The notes: generated by a model not told the origin, from the sequence alone. A stretch of 64,000 bases of DNA from DASYLJ01 sp964432595 (GCA_964432595.1 CAYSOF010000017.1:76261-140260), one strand, 5' to 3'. Counted from the stretch's first letter, positions 1-8,571 are shown. A program made the numbers and translations.

Positions 1-2
1 GG

Positions 3-371
3 GAGTACGTCTACGTGCCGCTCGGCGGCGGGCGCGTCGGTCCGATCCGACTCACCGCGAACGTCGCGGTGGTCTTCGTCGGCATGGCCCTCTACCACCA
101 CCTCGGCGGGCTCAAGCTCTTCGGGACCGGCCTCGCCACCCTGCCGGCGTTCTGGATGGGCTGGCTCCTCTGGGGCCTCCTCAACGTCCCGGCGACGGTC
201 GTGACGCGCCGCTGGCAGCGCCCCGCGCGCATGACGGCGGCGACGGCGATGATCATGGGCGGCACGCTGCTCTTCGACGCGATGAGCTTCATGACCGCGT
301 TCTTCCCCGTCGACCTGCCGCTGTCCGTGCTCTGGGGCATCTACGCGCGGCTGGCGTTCCTCGCAGGGTGA
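3..371 (+). CDS. MBOAT family O-acyltransferase, C-terminal fragment (5' end outside window)
   Basis: Only the last 122 codons are present, because the frame is open through the left window edge. The first residues read EYVYVPLGGG, the MBOAT family motif (compare RDYVYIPLGGN in the next gene). It is followed by hydrophobic segments and LYHHLGG, which holds the conserved membrane-embedded His of MBOAT acyltransferases. Family members move acyl groups across the membrane onto polysaccharides, for example alginate O-acetylation by AlgI. The LGGLKLFG stretch resembles WGTLKLLGFG in the facing gene, so the two may be paralogues. The stop lies 9 bp from the stop of the convergent second MBOAT gene. 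The substrate is unknown; acylation of a surface glycan is inferred from the neighbourhood. Confidence 0.8.
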   Translation, partial: EYVYVPLGGGRVGPIRLTANVAVVFVGMALYHHLGGLKLFGTGLATLPAFWMGWLLWGLLNVPATVVTRRWQRPARMTAATAMIMGGTLLFDAMSFMTAFFPVDLPLSVLWGIYARLAFLAG

Positions 372-380
372 CGCCGGCCG

Positions 381-1583
381 TCAGCCGCCGACGAGTCGGG
401 TCAGCATCCGCAGCCCGGCCACGACGTCGACGCCGCCCGGCGCGAAGAACGGCAGCCACGCCGCGGCGGCGAAGGCGAACGTCGCCGCGCGCGCGAGCGG
501 CGCCGGCAGCCCGAGCCGCACCCGCGACGCCACGACCACCGCGACCGCGTGCAGCGCGCCCCAAACGAGGAACCCCCACCAGGCGCGCACCGGGAAGTAG
601 CCGAAGCCGAGCAGCTTGAGCGTGCCCCACACGTGCCACGCGGCGCTCACGAAGAACACCACCGCGACGTTGATCGCGCGATGGCGGCGATTGCCGCCGA
701 GCGGGATGTAGACGTAGTCGCGCAGCCAGTGGCCGAGCGAGACGTGCCAGCGGCGCCAGAAGTCGCCGACGTCCGTCGCGAGCCACGGCCGGTCGAAGTT
801 CTCGGTGACGCGCCGGCCGCACACGCGGCCGAGCCCGATGGCGACGTCCGACCACGCCGAGAAGCTCAGATAGAACCACGCGTAGAGCAGCGCCGCCCAG
901 CCCCAGAGACGCCACGCCGGCGCCGCCACGTCCGCCGCGAGCCCGGCGGTGAAGCCCGGCGGCAGCGCGAGCGCCACGAGCGTCATCTTCCCGGCGCCGA
1001 CCGCGACCCGCACCAGCCCGGCGCGCAGGTCGTCGACCGACGGCCGCGGCCACGTCGCGTCGAGCTGCCTGGGCGCCTCGACGGGCCCGTTCACGAACGT
1101 CGGGAAGAACAGATTCCCGAGCAGCGTGCGCTCGAGCCCGAGCGGCGTGCCGCCGCGTCCCCAGCGATCGGCGACCGTCGCCACGGCGCGCAGCAGCGCC
1201 ATGTTGGTCGCGAAGGCGACCAGCTCGCGCACGCGCGTGCCGAGCTCGCCCAGCGCGCCGATCCAGTGGACGGGCGCCACGACCATCGCCACGAGGAGCG
1301 CCGCGACGCCGGCCGCCGCGAGCGCGCGCGGTCGCACGTGCTCGACGAGCGCCCACAGGAGCACCGTCGCGGCGACCCACGCCAGCGCGAGCGCCGGCGT
1401 CACGAGCCACGCGATCACCGCGACGCTCGCCGCCAGCAGCGCGCGCCGGCGGCCGGCCGCGTCGACGGTGCGCGCGACGCCCCAGAGGACGACCGCCGCG
1501 ACGAGCCCGACCAGCGCCGTCTCCGTGAAGACGAGCGAGGCCAGGTGCGACACGCGGGCGGCGAGCTCGTCGGGGGTCGGCAT
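381..1583 (-). CDS. MBOAT family membrane-bound O-acyltransferase
   Basis: A 400-residue polytopic protein with the MBOAT signature: DFWRRWHVSLGHWLRDYVYI around residues 268-290, then PLGGNRR, then SAAWH with the probable catalytic His at about residue 317. AlgI/DltB-type enzymes accept an acyl group in the membrane and pass it to a glycan or teichoic acid outside. AlgI-like proteins are often near 450-500 residues, so this one is slightly short at the N-terminus. The ATG start at 1583 has no clear Shine-Dalgarno sequence but sits 12 bp below a well-formed promoter (1596-1625). It converges with a second MBOAT gene. The glycan acceptor cannot be read from sequence. Confidence 0.88.
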   Translation of the reverse strand: MPTPDELAARVSHLASLVFTETALVGLVAAVVLWGVARTVDAAGRRRALLAASVAVIAWLVTPALALAWVAATVLLWALVEHVRPRALAAAGVAALLVAMVVAPVHWIGALGELGTRVRELVAFATNMALLRAVATVADRWGRGGTPLGLERTLLGNLFFPTFVNGPVEAPRQLDATWPRPSVDDLRAGLVRVAVGAGKMTLVALALPPGFTAGLAADVAAPAWRLWGWAALLYAWFYLSFSAWSDVAIGLGRVCGRRVTENFDRPWLATDVGDFWRRWHVSLGHWLRDYVYIPLGGNRRHRAINVAVVFFVSAAWHVWGTLKLLGFGYFPVRAWWGFLVWGALHAVAVVVASRVRLGLPAPLARAATFAFAAAAWLPFFAPGGVDVVAGLRMLTRLVGG

Positions 1584-1595
1584 GCGCGCGGGGGC

Positions 1596-1625
1596 CTGCT
1601 ACGCCCGGGGCCGGGTCCCCGTCAA
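1596..1625 (-). promoter_or_regulatory. Promoter for the MBOAT gene (TTGACG-N18-TAGCAG)
   Basis: Read on the minus strand, TTGACG (1620-1625) and TAGCAG (1596-1601) are separated by 18 bp. The -10 ends 12 bp before the ATG at 1583, so the predicted leader is only a few bases. The same -35/N18/TAG layout recurs upstream of several other genes here. Confidence 0.5.
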
Positions 1626-1696
1626 CCGTACGGGGCGCCGATGCTGGCGAGCGACGAGGGCCGCTGGTAGTTGTCCGCACCGATGGTGTCCGGCGG

Positions 1697-3823
1697 ATGA
1701 CGCGAGCCCGGAGCCGGCTGGCGTTTCTCGCCGCCACCGCCGCCTATGCCGTGCTCGCCGTCGTCGTGCAGCGCGACCTGGTGCGGCAGCTGCGTCGGGC
1801 GGTCTACCACCAGGCCATGCTGGGGCAGGACTGCCTGCTCCACGTGTGGACGATCGCGTGGGGTCAGCACGCGATGGCGACGTCGCCGTGCCGGCTGTTC
1901 GACGCCAACATCTTCTTTCCCGAGACGGGCACGCTGCTCTACTCGGATCACCTGCTCGGGCTGGCGCTGCTGCTCTCGCCGTTGCGCCTGTTCACGGACG
2001 ACGTGCTGCTCGTCCACAACCTGGTGACGATCGCGGCACCGCTGCTGAACGCGCTCGCGCTCTACGCGCTCGCGTACGACCTCACCGGCCGGCACGGCGC
2101 CGCGTTCATCGGCGGGCTGCTCTACGGCTTCGCGCCGTTCCGGCTCACGATGGACCGCTGCCAGATCCAGATGATCGTCGCCTGGTGGCTGCCGCTGATC
2201 CTCCTCGGCGGCCAGCGCGCGATCCGCGACGGCAGCGCATGGGGCGCCGTGCTGGCGGCCGTGGCGCTCGCGTTCCAGGGACTCACCGGCATCTACCTCA
2301 CCGCGTTCTTCCTGCCGTTCGTGGTGCTGGCGCACCTCGTGTGGCTCCGGCGCTGGCCCGTCGCCACGCACCGCGGGTGGTGGCGGCTGCTGGTGGCCGA
2401 GGGACTCGCGCTGGCCGTGCAGCTGCCGTTCATCCAGGCCTACCGCGCGGTCCAGGAGCACCTCGGCGCGCAGCGCTCGATCCTCGTGAACGCGATCGGG
2501 TCGTTCCAGTGGATCACGCTGAGCGAGCATCTGCCGACCGCGTCGACCGTGCTCCTCACCGTCGCGGCGTGCGTCCTCGGCCGCCGCCTGCCGCCCCGGA
2601 TGCGCGCCGACCGCGGCTTCTACCTCGTCATGCTGCTCGGCGGCCTCGTCCTGGCGCTCGGCCCGGTCATGGCGTTGCCGGCGGGACATGGCTCCGTGTG
2701 GGGGCCGTATGCGCTGTTGATGCAGCTGCCCGGGTTCAGCGCGCTGCGCGTGCCGGCGCGGATGATGCACGTCATGATGCTGGGCGGCGCCGTGCTGGCG
2801 GCGGCCGGCACCGCGGCGATCACGGCGCGCCGGCGCGGCGTCGGGCTGGCGGCCGCGATGGCCGTCCTGACGGCCGGCGTCCTCGTCGACACGCGCGTCC
2901 CGCGCTTCGATCTGATTCCGGCGCCGCCGCCGGCGCAGCGCGATCCGGTGGTCGCGTGGCTCGCGACGCAGCCCGCGATGCGCATCGTCGACCTGCCGAG
3001 CGATCCGTTCGGGCTCAGCACCGCGTACGCGATGTACGGCAGCACCGAGCACTGGCGTCCGCTGCTGAACGGGACCAGCGGCATCCTGCCGCCGCTGTCG
3101 CCCTGGATGGAGCGCCGGCTCCAGCGGTTCCCCGACGCCGACGTCATCGCCGACCTGCGGGCGCTCGGCATCACGCACGCCGTCGTCCACGAGGCGCCGC
3201 TGCCCGCGCCGGCCAAGGCGCGCCTGGCGGCGGCGGTGCAGCAGCGGCTCCTGAAGGTACGGCGCCGCGAGGGCGGCACCGTCGTCTACGCGCTGCGGCC
3301 GTCGTTGCGCCCGCGGACCGTCGTGCCGGCGGGGCGGCCGGTCGATCGGGCGGGCTGGCGGCTCGACGCCAACACGGCCGACTGGCTGGCGCCGTTCGCG
3401 ATCGACGACGACCCGGCGACGGCGTGGTCGAGCTGGGGCGCGATCGACCGCGAGCTGCGGAACGAGTGGTACAACCCGACGCCCATCGTGCCGCGCTGGC
3501 AGCAGTACCTCGCCAAGCAACCGACGCGCATGACGCTCGACCTCGGGCAGGTGACGCCCGTGACCGCCGTGACCGCGTCGTTCGGCGGCTCCGATCCGAT
3601 GGTGCTGCCCCTGATCACGCTCGAGACGTCGCTCGACGGCGAGCGCTGGACGCCCTTCCCCGCGCCGCTGTCGCCGATCCCCGACGTGCGCGGCCTGGTC
3701 GACGACCCGCGCGCCGCCCGGCTCGGCACGACGTCCGACGTGCCCGTGCCCGCACGCTGGCTGCGGCTCACCGGCAGCCCGCTCGATTGGCACGTCAGCG
3801 ACCTGGCGGTGTATGCCCCGTAA
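1697..3823 (+). CDS. Polytopic GT-C-like membrane protein with C-terminal discoidin-like domain
   Basis: A 708-residue protein. Roughly the first 400 residues are hydrophobic helices of a GT-C-like fold. The first periplasmic loop contains GQDCLLHVWTIAWGQHAM followed by LFDANIFFP. The 572-residue protein at 31849 has the matching pattern (MWILAWDTHAL, LFHANAFYP), so the two are paralogues. The last ~160 residues resemble an F5/8 (discoidin-like) carbohydrate-binding fold: FAIDDDPATAWSSWG, then LDLGQVTPVTAVTASFGG, then SLDGERWTPF, ending at ARWLRLTG. Membrane glycosyltransferase function is inferred; the acceptor is unknown. The next gene, 18 bp downstream, is a polyprenyl-phosphate-mannose-synthase-like GT2, which could supply its donor. 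The ATG at 1697 has no obvious ribosome-binding site. Confidence 0.75.
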   Translation: MTRARSRLAFLAATAAYAVLAVVVQRDLVRQLRRAVYHQAMLGQDCLLHVWTIAWGQHAMATSPCRLFDANIFFPETGTLLYSDHLLGLALLLSPLRLFTDDVLLVHNLVTIAAPLLNALALYALAYDLTGRHGAAFIGGLLYGFAPFRLTMDRCQIQMIVAWWLPLILLGGQRAIRDGSAWGAVLAAVALAFQGLTGIYLTAFFLPFVVLAHLVWLRRWPVATHRGWWRLLVAEGLALAVQLPFIQAYRAVQEHLGAQRSILVNAIGSFQWITLSEHLPTASTVLLTVAACVLGRRLPPRMRADRGFYLVMLLGGLVLALGPVMALPAGHGSVWGPYALLMQLPGFSALRVPARMMHVMMLGGAVLAAAGTAAITARRRGVGLAAAMAVLTAGVLVDTRVPRFDLIPAPPPAQRDPVVAWLATQPAMRIVDLPSDPFGLSTAYAMYGSTEHWRPLLNGTSGILPPLSPWMERRLQRFPDADVIADLRALGITHAVVHEAPLPAPAKARLAAAVQQRLLKVRRREGGTVVYALRPSLRPRTVVPAGRPVDRAGWRLDANTADWLAPFAIDDDPATAWSSWGAIDRELRNEWYNPTPIVPRWQQYLAKQPTRMTLDLGQVTPVTAVTASFGGSDPMVLPLITLETSLDGERWTPFPAPLSPIPDVRGLVDDPRAARLGTTSDVPVPARWLRLTGSPLDWHVSDLAVYAP

Positions 3824-3841
3824 CCCCGAGGCTCCCCGGCG

Positions 3842-4546
3842 ATGACGCCCGACGTCCTGATCGTGATCCCGACCTACAACGAGCGCGCGAACCTTCGCGA
3901 GCTGCTCGGCGGCATCCGTACGCACGCGCCCGACGCGGACATCCTCGTGGTCGACGACGGCTCGCCGGACGGGACGTCGGCGTTCGCGCGCGAGCTGAAC
4001 GGCACGCTCGGCCGCATCGACGTGCTCGATCGCCCCGGCCGCGGGGGCATCGGCAGCGCGTATCGCGACGGGTTCCGCGTCGGCATGCAGCGCGGCTACC
4101 GGCGCTTCGTGTCCATGGACGCCGACCTGTCGCACGGCCCGGAGTATCTGCCGGCCCTGATCGCCGCCACCGCGGATGCCGACCTCGCCATCGGCTCGCG
4201 CTACCAGCGCGGCGTCAGCGTGGTGAACTGGACGCTGCTGCGGCTCGCGCTGAGCGTCGGCGCGAACGCGTACGCGCGCGCCGTCACCGGCATGCCGGTG
4301 CGCGACTGCACCAGCGGCTTCCAGTGCTTCCGGCGCGAGGTGCTGGAGGCCATCGGCGTCGAGCACCTGCGGCTGCGCGACTACGCGTTCCTGATCGAGT
4401 TCAAGTACCGCGCGTTCCGGCACGGCTTCCGGCTGGCGGAGGTGCCGATCATCTTCGTCGAACGCCGCGAGGGCGAGTCGAAGAACGGACTGCGGACGGT
4501 GGTGCGGACCATGTTCGCAGTGCTCGGCATGCGCGTCCGGCGCTGA
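3842..4546 (+). CDS. Polyprenyl-phosphate mannose synthase-like glycosyltransferase (GT2, DPM1-like)
   Basis: A 234-residue soluble GT2 enzyme with the DPM1 pattern: VIPTYNERANL at the N-terminus, VVDDGSPDGT for nucleotide binding, SMDADLSHGPEYLP with the metal-binding DxD, IGSRY, and CTSGFQCFRR near residue 160. Enzymes of this type transfer a hexose from GDP- or UDP-sugar to polyprenyl phosphate on the cytoplasmic face. The product then feeds GT-C transferases. Length matches single-domain archaeal and actinobacterial DPM1-like proteins that lack the C-terminal membrane part. It follows the GT-C-like gene by 18 bp, probably in one operon. Sugar identity (mannose or glucose) is not certain. 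Confidence 0.85.
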   Translation: MTPDVLIVIPTYNERANLRELLGGIRTHAPDADILVVDDGSPDGTSAFARELNGTLGRIDVLDRPGRGGIGSAYRDGFRVGMQRGYRRFVSMDADLSHGPEYLPALIAATADADLAIGSRYQRGVSVVNWTLLRLALSVGANAYARAVTGMPVRDCTSGFQCFRREVLEAIGVEHLRLRDYAFLIEFKYRAFRHGFRLAEVPIIFVERREGESKNGLRTVVRTMFAVLGMRVRR

Positions 4547-4562
4547 GCATCATCGTGCGCGG

Positions 4563-6674
4563 TCAGCGTTCGACCCGGTAAAGCGTCCACTCCCCCGGCA
4601 CCCCTGACAGCTCGTGGGCACCGCGGCTCGAGAACCGCAGCCCCGAGCCGGCGACCAGGTCCTTCACGGTGCTCGACGCCAGCACCTCGCCCGGATCCGC
4701 GGCGGCGGCGACGCGGGCGCCGATATGGACGGCGAGCCCCTGCACCTCGCCGCCGGCCACCGTACACTCGCCCGTGTGCAGGCCGGCGCGCACCGCGAGG
4801 CCCAACGCGCGCACGCCGTCGGCGATCGCACACGCACAGCGCACCGCGCGCGCCGGCCCGTCGAACGTGGCGAGGAAGGAGTCGCCGGCCGTGTTCACCT
4901 CGTGGCCGCGGTGCCGGGCCAGCTCCGCGCGCACCAGGGCGTGGTGCCGCGCCAGCAGGTCGCTCCACCCGCGGTCACCCAGCTCCGCCAGCCGCGCCGT
5001 CGAGCCGGCGATGTCGACGAAGAGCACGGTGACGAGGACGCGATCGGGCTCGGGCGCCGGCCGCGTGCCGGTGACGAACTCCTCGACCTCGTCGAGGATC
5101 GTGTGCAGCCCTTCCGTCCAGGCGAAGTGGTCGTTGCCCGGAAGCTCGACGTAGCGCGCGCCGGCGATCTGCTCGGCGATCCACCGGCCGTTCGGCGCCG
5201 TGGCGATCTGGTCGCCGGCGCGGTGGAGGACGAGCGTCGGCACCGTGATCGCCGGCACGACGTGGCGGACGTCGATGTCCATCATCATGCGGAAGAGCGT
5301 GCGCGCCTGGCCGGGCGACACCGACAGGCGCTCGAAGCGTCCCCAGGCATCGATCAGGTGCGCGTCGCCGGCGATGCTGGGCGCCAGGAACGTCGCCACG
5401 GTGCCGGTGCCCCAGTGGTTGGCGATGAGATCGAGCGCGCGCTCGGCGCCGCGCGCCGAGTACCGCCACGGATACTCCGGGCACGCGGTGCCGCGCGCAA
5501 ACGTCCCGTAGAGGACGAGCGACGCGACCCGCTCGGGATGCGTGGCGGCGAGCAGCATCGACATCGGGCCGCCCTCGGAGATGCCGAAGATGGTGGCCCG
5601 CGCGATGCCGGCGGCGTCCATCACCGCGCGCACGTCGTCGGCGCGCTGCTCGAGCGTCGGCAGCTCGGCGACCGGATCGGACAGCCCGGTCCCGCGGCGG
5701 TCGACCAGGACGAGCCGGCAGAACGTCGCCAGCCGCCGCAGGAACGCCGAGTACGACGGCTCGTCCCACGCATGCTCGACGTGCGACACCCAGCCCGGCA
5801 GCAGCACCAGGTCGGGGCCCTCGCCGACGATCTGGTAGGCGAGGCTGACGTCGCCGTTGCGCGCATACTGCGTGCGCGGCGGCCCCGCCGGCGACGGACG
5901 CGGCGTCGCGCGGCCCTGGGCGGCCGTACGCGGCGCGGGCCGCTCTCGATGCCACGCGGTGGCGAGCGCGCCGGTGCGGCGCACGCCGTGCTCGTCGAGG
6001 ACCTTCGTGCCGGTGGCGTAGTGCTCTTCGGCCTCGCGGCGGCGGCCGGTCGCGCCGAGCAGCGCCACCAGCGCGGCGCGCGCGTCCTCGTCGAGCGGCG
6101 CGAGCTCGACCAGCCGCCGTGCGTGCGGCAGCGCCGCGTCGGGCGTCTCGCGCAGCCGCGCGACCACCGCGTGCAACAGACGGACGTGGAGCACGTGCAG
6201 GCTCTCGCGCTCGGCGACGCACCACGCGTGGAACTCGCGGAACTCGGTCAGCTCGAGGCCCTCGAGCAGCTCCCCGCGGACCTCGCCCGCGAGCGCGATC
6301 AGGTCGGGCGTCGCCGCCGCGTCGACGCCGCCGGCCAGGGCGGCGCGCAGCGCCAGCACGTCGACCCGCATGCCCGCCGGATGGAACGCGACGGTCTCGC
6401 GGTCGGCGACGAGTCGCGTGTGCTGCGCGTCGTCGACCAGCGGACGGAGCTTGGTGAGGCTCCACCGCAGGGCGCCGCGCGGATCGTCGGCGACGTCCCA
6501 GAGCAGCGTGCAGAGCCGGTCGCGGCGGTGGGGCCGTCCGGTGACCGCCAGGTACGCGAGCAGCGCCCGCGTCTTGCGCGACGGCGGCAGCGCCAGTGTC
6601 TCGGTGCCGCGGGTCAGCTCGACGTCGCCGAGGAGGCGCAGCGCGAGAGGCGCAGTGGTCGTTCGGCGCGGCAT
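4563..6674 (-). CDS. SARP/BTAD regulator - alpha/beta hydrolase - class III nucleotidyl cyclase fusion
   Basis: A 703-residue protein with three domains. Residues ~8-80 are a winged-helix DNA-binding domain of SARP type (LALRLLGDVEL, LLAYLAVTGRPHRRDRL). Residues ~85-235 are the helical BTAD region. Residues ~270-535 are an alpha/beta hydrolase with nucleophile Ser366 in GISEGG, Asp488 in HRAGDQ and His516 in GNDHFAW. Residues ~545-700 are a class III cyclase with metal Asp554 (FVDIAGST) and Asp598 (NTAGDSF). The purine-selecting Lys of adenylyl cyclases is Asn594 here, so catalytic activity and substrate are uncertain. A GTG 25 codons upstream (6749) is also possible. I chose ATG 6674, which begins directly before the DNA-binding fold. 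It diverges from the diiron/OsmC pair and may regulate it. Confidence 0.87.
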   Translation of the reverse strand: MPRRTTTAPLALRLLGDVELTRGTETLALPPSRKTRALLAYLAVTGRPHRRDRLCTLLWDVADDPRGALRWSLTKLRPLVDDAQHTRLVADRETVAFHPAGMRVDVLALRAALAGGVDAAATPDLIALAGEVRGELLEGLELTEFREFHAWCVAERESLHVLHVRLLHAVVARLRETPDAALPHARRLVELAPLDEDARAALVALLGATGRRREAEEHYATGTKVLDEHGVRRTGALATAWHRERPAPRTAAQGRATPRPSPAGPPRTQYARNGDVSLAYQIVGEGPDLVLLPGWVSHVEHAWDEPSYSAFLRRLATFCRLVLVDRRGTGLSDPVAELPTLEQRADDVRAVMDAAGIARATIFGISEGGPMSMLLAATHPERVASLVLYGTFARGTACPEYPWRYSARGAERALDLIANHWGTGTVATFLAPSIAGDAHLIDAWGRFERLSVSPGQARTLFRMMMDIDVRHVVPAITVPTLVLHRAGDQIATAPNGRWIAEQIAGARYVELPGNDHFAWTEGLHTILDEVEEFVTGTRPAPEPDRVLVTVLFVDIAGSTARLAELGDRGWSDLLARHHALVRAELARHRGHEVNTAGDSFLATFDGPARAVRCACAIADGVRALGLAVRAGLHTGECTVAGGEVQGLAVHIGARVAAAADPGEVLASSTVKDLVAGSGLRFSSRGAHELSGVPGEWTLYRVER

Positions 6675-6832
6675 GACGGTCGCCCGGCGTGTTACCGCCT
6701 CGCCGGGAGCCGCGCCAGGGCTCACACGGAGGCCCTCGCGCGATTCCACGCCGGCTCCAACGCACGCTCCAACGCCGCGGTGGTGGAACCACCATGCGCG
6801 GCGCCGGAGCGCCGCCGAAAGGAGACACCGAC

Positions 6833-7747
6833 ATGGAGACCTCGTTTTCGTACGGCGACGTGCTGGCCACCTCGGAGCGGATCGGCTGGCGGGTGGAGGA
6901 CGTGATCGGCGGCGATCGCCGACTCGACTTCGAGCGACCCTTTCTGCCCGAATCCCTGGCGCGCACGGCCTGCCTGGCGTTCCTCGACGACGCCGAGCGG
7001 CGCACGCTGAACCAGATCCGTGGCCACGCCTACCTCCGCATCTTCGACCTGGTCGAGGAGTTCATCCTGCCCTTCGTGCTCGACCACGCGCGGCCGCAGC
7101 TTCCCGAGGCCGACGGCGCGCGCATCCGCGCGCTGCTGCAGTTCGCCGGCGAGGAGGCGAAGCACATCGACCTCTTCCGGCGCTTCGGCGTCGCCTTCAC
7201 CGACGGCTTCGGCACGTCCTGCGCCGTGATCGGCCCGCCGCGCGACGTCGCGTCGGCGGTGCTGGCGCACCATCCGCTCGCGGTCGCGCTGGTGATCCTC
7301 CAGGTCGAGTGGATGACGCAGCGGCACTACACGGCCGGCGTACGCGACGCCGCCGATCTCGATCCGCTGTTCGCGAGCCTGCTGCGCCACCACTGGATGG
7401 AGGAGGCGCAGCACGCGAAGCTCGATACGCTGATCGTCGAGACGCTCGCCGCCGGGCTCGCGGGCGACGAGCTCGATCGGGTCGTCGACGAGTACCTCGC
7501 GATCGGCGCCTTCCTCGACGGCGGCCTCGCCACCCAGGCGGCGCTCGATCTCGACGCCTTCGAGCGCGCCACCGGGCGCCGCCTGGCGGGCGACGACCGG
7601 CGCGAGCTGCTCGCCGTGCAGCACCAGGCGAACCGCTGGACGTTCCTCGGATCGGGCATGACCCACCCGCACTTCCTGGCCACCGTCGGCCGGCTCCGGC
7701 CCGCGGCGCGGACCCGGATCGCGCAGGCGGCCGCGACCTTCTGCTGA
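6833..7747 (+). CDS. AurF-like diiron oxygenase family protein (ferritin-like fold)
   Basis: A 304-residue helical protein with ferritin-type diiron ligands. Glutamates lie in VEEFILPF, EEAKH is at 107-111, there is a Glu in QVEWMTQRHY, and EEAQH is at 190-194. This ExxH/EExxH spacing fits the AurF family of N-oxygenases and related diiron proteins. AurF oxidises p-aminobenzoate; the substrate here is unknown. The start was chosen because AAAGGAGA lies 7 bp before ATG 6833. An upstream in-frame extension to about 6689 is low-complexity and unlikely. The OsmC-like gene follows 29 bp downstream with its own strong ribosome-binding site. Together they look like a small oxidative-chemistry operon facing the SARP-cyclase regulator. 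Confidence 0.78.
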   Translation: METSFSYGDVLATSERIGWRVEDVIGGDRRLDFERPFLPESLARTACLAFLDDAERRTLNQIRGHAYLRIFDLVEEFILPFVLDHARPQLPEADGARIRALLQFAGEEAKHIDLFRRFGVAFTDGFGTSCAVIGPPRDVASAVLAHHPLAVALVILQVEWMTQRHYTAGVRDAADLDPLFASLLRHHWMEEAQHAKLDTLIVETLAAGLAGDELDRVVDEYLAIGAFLDGGLATQAALDLDAFERATGRRLAGDDRRELLAVQHQANRWTFLGSGMTHPHFLATVGRLRPAARTRIAQAAATFC

Positions 7748-7776
7748 TCCCCAACCAAACAAAAAGGAGAACGACG

Positions 7777-8355
7777 ATGACGACGACCAGCATCCAGACG
7801 ACCACCTCCGACCGCGTGAACGGCATCGACGTCGCGGCTCTGCGGGACGTGGTGCGCGACGTGACCGCCGATCCGCACCTCGGCATGGTCGAGTTCCGCG
7901 TGCGCTCGCGCTGGCGCGGCCGCACGCGCAGCGAGAGTACGGTGGAGGGCTATACGATCGGCGGCCGCGCCGTGAGCCGCCGCTTCCAGGTGACGGCCGA
8001 CGAGCCGTGCGAGCTGCTCGGCGAGAACACGGCAGCCAATCCGCAGGAGCTCCTCATGTCGGCGCTGAACGCCTGCGTGATGGTGGGCTACGTCGTCGGC
8101 GCCTCCGTGCGCGGCATCACGCTCGAGCGGCTCGAGATCGAGACCCACGGCGAGCTCGACCTGCGCGGCTTCCTCGGCATCGACCCCGCCGTACGACCCG
8201 GGTACGAGCGTGTGCAGGTGACCGTGCGCATCAAGGGCGACGGCACCGAGGCGCAGTTCCGCGACATCCACGAGACGGTCCTGCGGACGTCGCCGAACTA
8301 CTGGAACGTCACGCGTCCGATCCGGGTGGACGCGTCGCTCGAGGTGCTGCGCTAA
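7777..8355 (+). CDS. OsmC/Ohr family protein
   Basis: A 192-residue protein with the OsmC fold. An N-terminal beta region ends at ENTAANPQELLMSALNAC, the usual helix carrying the first active-site Cys (ALNACV). Next come GITLERLEIETHGELDLRGF and a C-terminal helix ending in SPNYWNVTRP. Classic OsmC and Ohr enzymes reduce organic peroxides with two Cys. I see no second conserved Cys here, so peroxidase activity is doubtful. The ATG at 7777 is preceded by AAAAAGGAGA. The TAA stop at 8353-8355 directly abuts the left arm of a palindromic repeat element, so the insertion trimmed or replaced the original 3' flank. Confidence 0.85.
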   Translation: MTTTSIQTTTSDRVNGIDVAALRDVVRDVTADPHLGMVEFRVRSRWRGRTRSESTVEGYTIGGRAVSRRFQVTADEPCELLGENTAANPQELLMSALNACVMVGYVVGASVRGITLERLEIETHGELDLRGFLGIDPAVRPGYERVQVTVRIKGDGTEAQFRDIHETVLRTSPNYWNVTRPIRVDASLEVLR

Positions 8356-8514
8356 TGTCGCGTCTCCAAAGTAGCGTCCACGAGATCGGGTGGAATCGCG
8401 GCGCCTGGCAAGGCGCGACGACGAGGAATAGCCGGCTCTATTGCGAGGAGGAGCAACGATGCCAGGCGTCGTGAGGCCGCCCGAGATCGTGGGCGCTACT
8501 TTGGAGACGCGACA
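8356..8514. mobile_element. 159-bp palindromic MITE-like element with 35-bp terminal inverted repeats
   Basis: The left arm (8356-8390) begins TGTCGCGTCTCCAAAG. The right arm (8480-8514) is its reverse complement, matching at 32 of 35 positions. A second inner pair continues the stem: CGCCTGGCA at about 8401 and TGCCAGGCG at about 8460. A small central hairpin (AATAG...CTATT) sits between them. The whole segment could fold into one long cruciform. It has TG...CA ends like IS3/IS481-group elements and encodes no transposase. CTA occurs on both sides (8352-8354 and 8515-8517) and could be a short target duplication, though this leaves one extra A at the left end. Most likely it is a non-autonomous element mobilised in trans. 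Confidence 0.7.
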
Positions 8515-8534
8515 CTAGGCCGCCGTGGAAGGAA

Positions 8535-8571
8535 GCGTGGGCCCGGCGGCGTCCTGCCGCGTGGCCCACGC
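8535..8571. terminator. GC-rich stem-loop between convergent transcripts
   Basis: GCGTGGGCC (8535-8543) pairs with GGCCCACGC (8563-8571), with an inner CGGC/GCCG pair around an 8-base loop. It lies between the MITE-like element and the 3' end of the minus-strand operon at 8593. No T tract follows on either strand, so it is at best a weak or factor-assisted bidirectional terminator. Confidence 0.4.

Noticed and set aside
6689..6832. N-terminal extension of the diiron protein
   Set aside because: Arg-rich low-complexity translation and a strong AAAGGAGA site before ATG 6833 favour the shorter start.
8356..8514. Small structured RNA gene
   Set aside because: The fold is explained by terminal inverted repeats of a MITE-like element; there is no promoter or RNA-family motif.
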